Origin: an archaeon
Lineage (GTDB): Archaea; Asgardarchaeota; Hermodarchaeia; Hermodarchaeales; Hermodarchaeaceae
Assembly (NCBI GenBank): GCA_016550425.1
Contig: JABXGS010000026.1
Span: forward strand, 1-14,999
DNA: 14,999 nucleotides
Direction: 5' to 3'
Below, one piece after another: positions 13,692-14,999 of the stretch (within the stretch, counting starts at the first letter, position 1; each line of letters starts with the position of its first letter). The translations under genes and the position numbers were made by a program. The notes beneath the pieces were generated by a model that saw nothing but the letters and a program-made list of their open reading frames with translations, was not told where the DNA came from and searched no databases.

Positions 13692-14990
13692 ATGCGTGCG
13701 CTCCTTTTGGCAGGTAGTGAAAGTAAACGCATGTGGCCACTCGTTGACACATGTCCCAAACCATTGCTCAACATCGGTGGAAAACCAGTTATCCAATGGA
13801 TCATCGAAGATATGCGTGCGGCGGGGATTCGTGACATCGTAGTATCTATCGGATATCGGGGAGATCAAATACGTGATTTTCTGGGTCGCGGTCATAGCTT
13901 CGGAGTTAAAATCGAATACGCTGTGCAGGAAAAACATCGAAGTGTTGCCGATTCAATTCTTGTGGCAAAAGATGAGTTAGAAGGTGAAGATGCCTTCTTT
14001 ATTGTTAATGCGGATATTCTCGGCGAACCAACAATGTTTCGACGCGCCCAGAGGCATTTCAAGGATCTTGGTGCCGAAGCAGTTGTTAGCCTAACTCTAA
14101 CTAACACTCCACAATTTTATGGTATTGCAGTAATCGATGAGCGAGCTCGAATCAAGCAATTGGTAGAAAAACCCCAACCTTCAGAAATTCAAAGCCGGTA
14201 TGCTGTAGCTGGAATCTATGTGGTTCAATCAAATCTCTTTGATTTACTAGAACAAACAAAGGACTTGACTGCAACTTTTCAGCAACTAATCAAAAATGGC
14301 AAAGAGGTTTTTGGTTCCGTATGGGAACGAGATTGGGTTGAAATCTCATACCCCTGGGATCTCATCCGAGCGAATCGGTTTGTCCTCGATAAGGTGCTCA
14401 CCGGTAAAGGCTCTTTCATTGCAGCATCAGCCGAAGTCCAACAACCCAGTCGCATCGAAGGGTCCGTTCACATCTCAGAAGGTGTCCTAATCCGTCCGCA
14501 CACAACCATTCGAGGACCCACCTATATCGGGCCTAACACCTATATTGGAAACAACGCGTTAGTCCGGGAATACACCGCGTTAGGTTCCAATGTAATCGTT
14601 GGATTTGGCGTGGAAATTAAAGAGAGCCTTATTTATGGTCAATCAAAAATCGGGCGTCTATGTTTTGTGGGTGACAGCATCGTTGGACATAATGTGGACA
14701 TTGGAGCCAGTGCCCAACTCGTTAATATCCCCGTGGCTGGTGAATCAATATCCTCTCTGATTCAAGGGAAATCCGAGGTTGTGCCCCGAGTCAAATATGG
14801 TGCGGTCATTGGAGATAATACCATTCTCAGTTCTAATGTTTCAGTTCACCCAGGAGTCAAAATTGGGACTAATTCCATCGTGCTACCGGGTGCTATCCTC
14901 TCCGAAGATGTTCCTGCTAATACTGAAGCAAAGACCACTTACAAAGTCGCATTCCGCGAACTCACCCACACAAAAGAGAAAAAGACTTAA
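13692..14990 (+). CDS. Sugar-1-phosphate nucleotidyltransferase with left-handed beta-helix domain
   Basis: The 432-residue protein has an N-terminal NTP-transferase domain (1-235) and a C-terminal left-handed beta-helix of hexapeptide repeats (about 252-415: IRGPTYIGPNTYIGNNALVR, IGRLCFVGDSIVGHNVDIG, VIGDNTILSSNVSVHPGVKIG). This is the plan of archaeal bifunctional sugar-1-phosphate nucleotidyltransferase/acetyltransferases that make UDP-GlcNAc or dTDP-glucose. Active-site features seen are PKPLLNIGGKP (22-32), the metal aspartate Asp108 in VNADILG, and LVEKP. The phosphate-binding loop, usually GxGTRxxPLT or GGSGTRLWPLT, reads AGSESKRMWPLV (7-18), and the usual GTA turn reads RSVAD. The start at ATG 13692 has GGGGTT (13679-13684), 7 bases upstream. 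It probably serves surface glycan or N-glycan precursor synthesis. The family is certain; substrate and bifunctionality are not. Confidence 0.9.
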   Translation: MRALLLAGSESKRMWPLVDTCPKPLLNIGGKPVIQWIIEDMRAAGIRDIVVSIGYRGDQIRDFLGRGHSFGVKIEYAVQEKHRSVADSILVAKDELEGEDAFFIVNADILGEPTMFRRAQRHFKDLGAEAVVSLTLTNTPQFYGIAVIDERARIKQLVEKPQPSEIQSRYAVAGIYVVQSNLFDLLEQTKDLTATFQQLIKNGKEVFGSVWERDWVEISYPWDLIRANRFVLDKVLTGKGSFIAASAEVQQPSRIEGSVHISEGVLIRPHTTIRGPTYIGPNTYIGNNALVREYTALGSNVIVGFGVEIKESLIYGQSKIGRLCFVGDSIVGHNVDIGASAQLVNIPVAGESISSLIQGKSEVVPRVKYGAVIGDNTILSSNVSVHPGVKIGTNSIVLPGAILSEDVPANTEAKTTYKVAFRELTHTKEKKT

Positions 14991-14999
14991 AACCTCTTA

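Noticed and set aside
1..14999. CRISPR arrays, insertion sequences or prophage segments
   Set aside because: No regularly spaced direct repeats, transposase or integrase motifs or target-site duplications were seen; all large frames belong to housekeeping or metabolic families.

Overview
The window reads as a piece of an archaeal chromosome. The evidence is an ADP-forming acyl-CoA synthetase alpha subunit, a thiolase paired with a DUF35 zinc-ribbon/OB-fold protein, a formaldehyde-activating enzyme (Fae) domain implying tetrahydromethanopterin-type C1 carriers, a beta-CASP metallo-beta-lactamase RNase, a stand-alone PUA partner of an NSUN methyltransferase, GGTG-type ribosome binding sites and TATA-like boxes. 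The phylum cannot be fixed from the sequence alone; an uncultured Asgard- or TACK-type lineage is a guess. Coding density is high and no stretch over 300 bases lacks a gene.

Region 1 (1-4189, + strand) is acyl-CoA metabolism. It holds the 3' part of a divergent ADP-forming acyl-CoA synthetase alpha paralogue without the catalytic histidine in register, a small Lrp/AsnC ligand-binding (RAM) domain protein with no normal start codon, a complete acdA, and a thiolase-DUF35 pair behind its own TATA-like box.

Region 2 (4214-6647) has an M20 metallo-deacylase (ArgE/DapE type) on the minus strand. Its 3' end faces DUF35. It is divergent from a CitG-like triphosphoribosyl-dephospho-CoA synthase homologue on the plus strand.

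Region 3 (6803-9259, minus strand) is the most unusual part: a two-gene operon of an uncharacterised TIM-barrel-like protein (resembling the peptidase U32 group) followed by a single-chain fusion of a DHDPS/NAL-family Schiff-base aldolase with a complete Fae domain. By analogy with the known archaeal Fae-HPS fusion, the protein could be a retro-aldolase that releases formaldehyde and passes it to the C1 carrier, or the reverse. This is inference.

Region 4 (9361-12291, + strand) starts with a strongly folded intergenic element, possibly a small RNA of H/ACA type. It is followed by a probable RNA-processing operon: NSUN m5C methyltransferase, PUA protein and beta-CASP RNase. The first two genes overlap by one base.

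Region 5 (12366-14990, + strand) has a helical-repeat (TPR/alpha-SNAP-like) protein with two C-terminal beta-sandwich domains, then a sugar-1-phosphate nucleotidyltransferase with a left-handed beta-helix domain and an altered nucleotide-binding loop.
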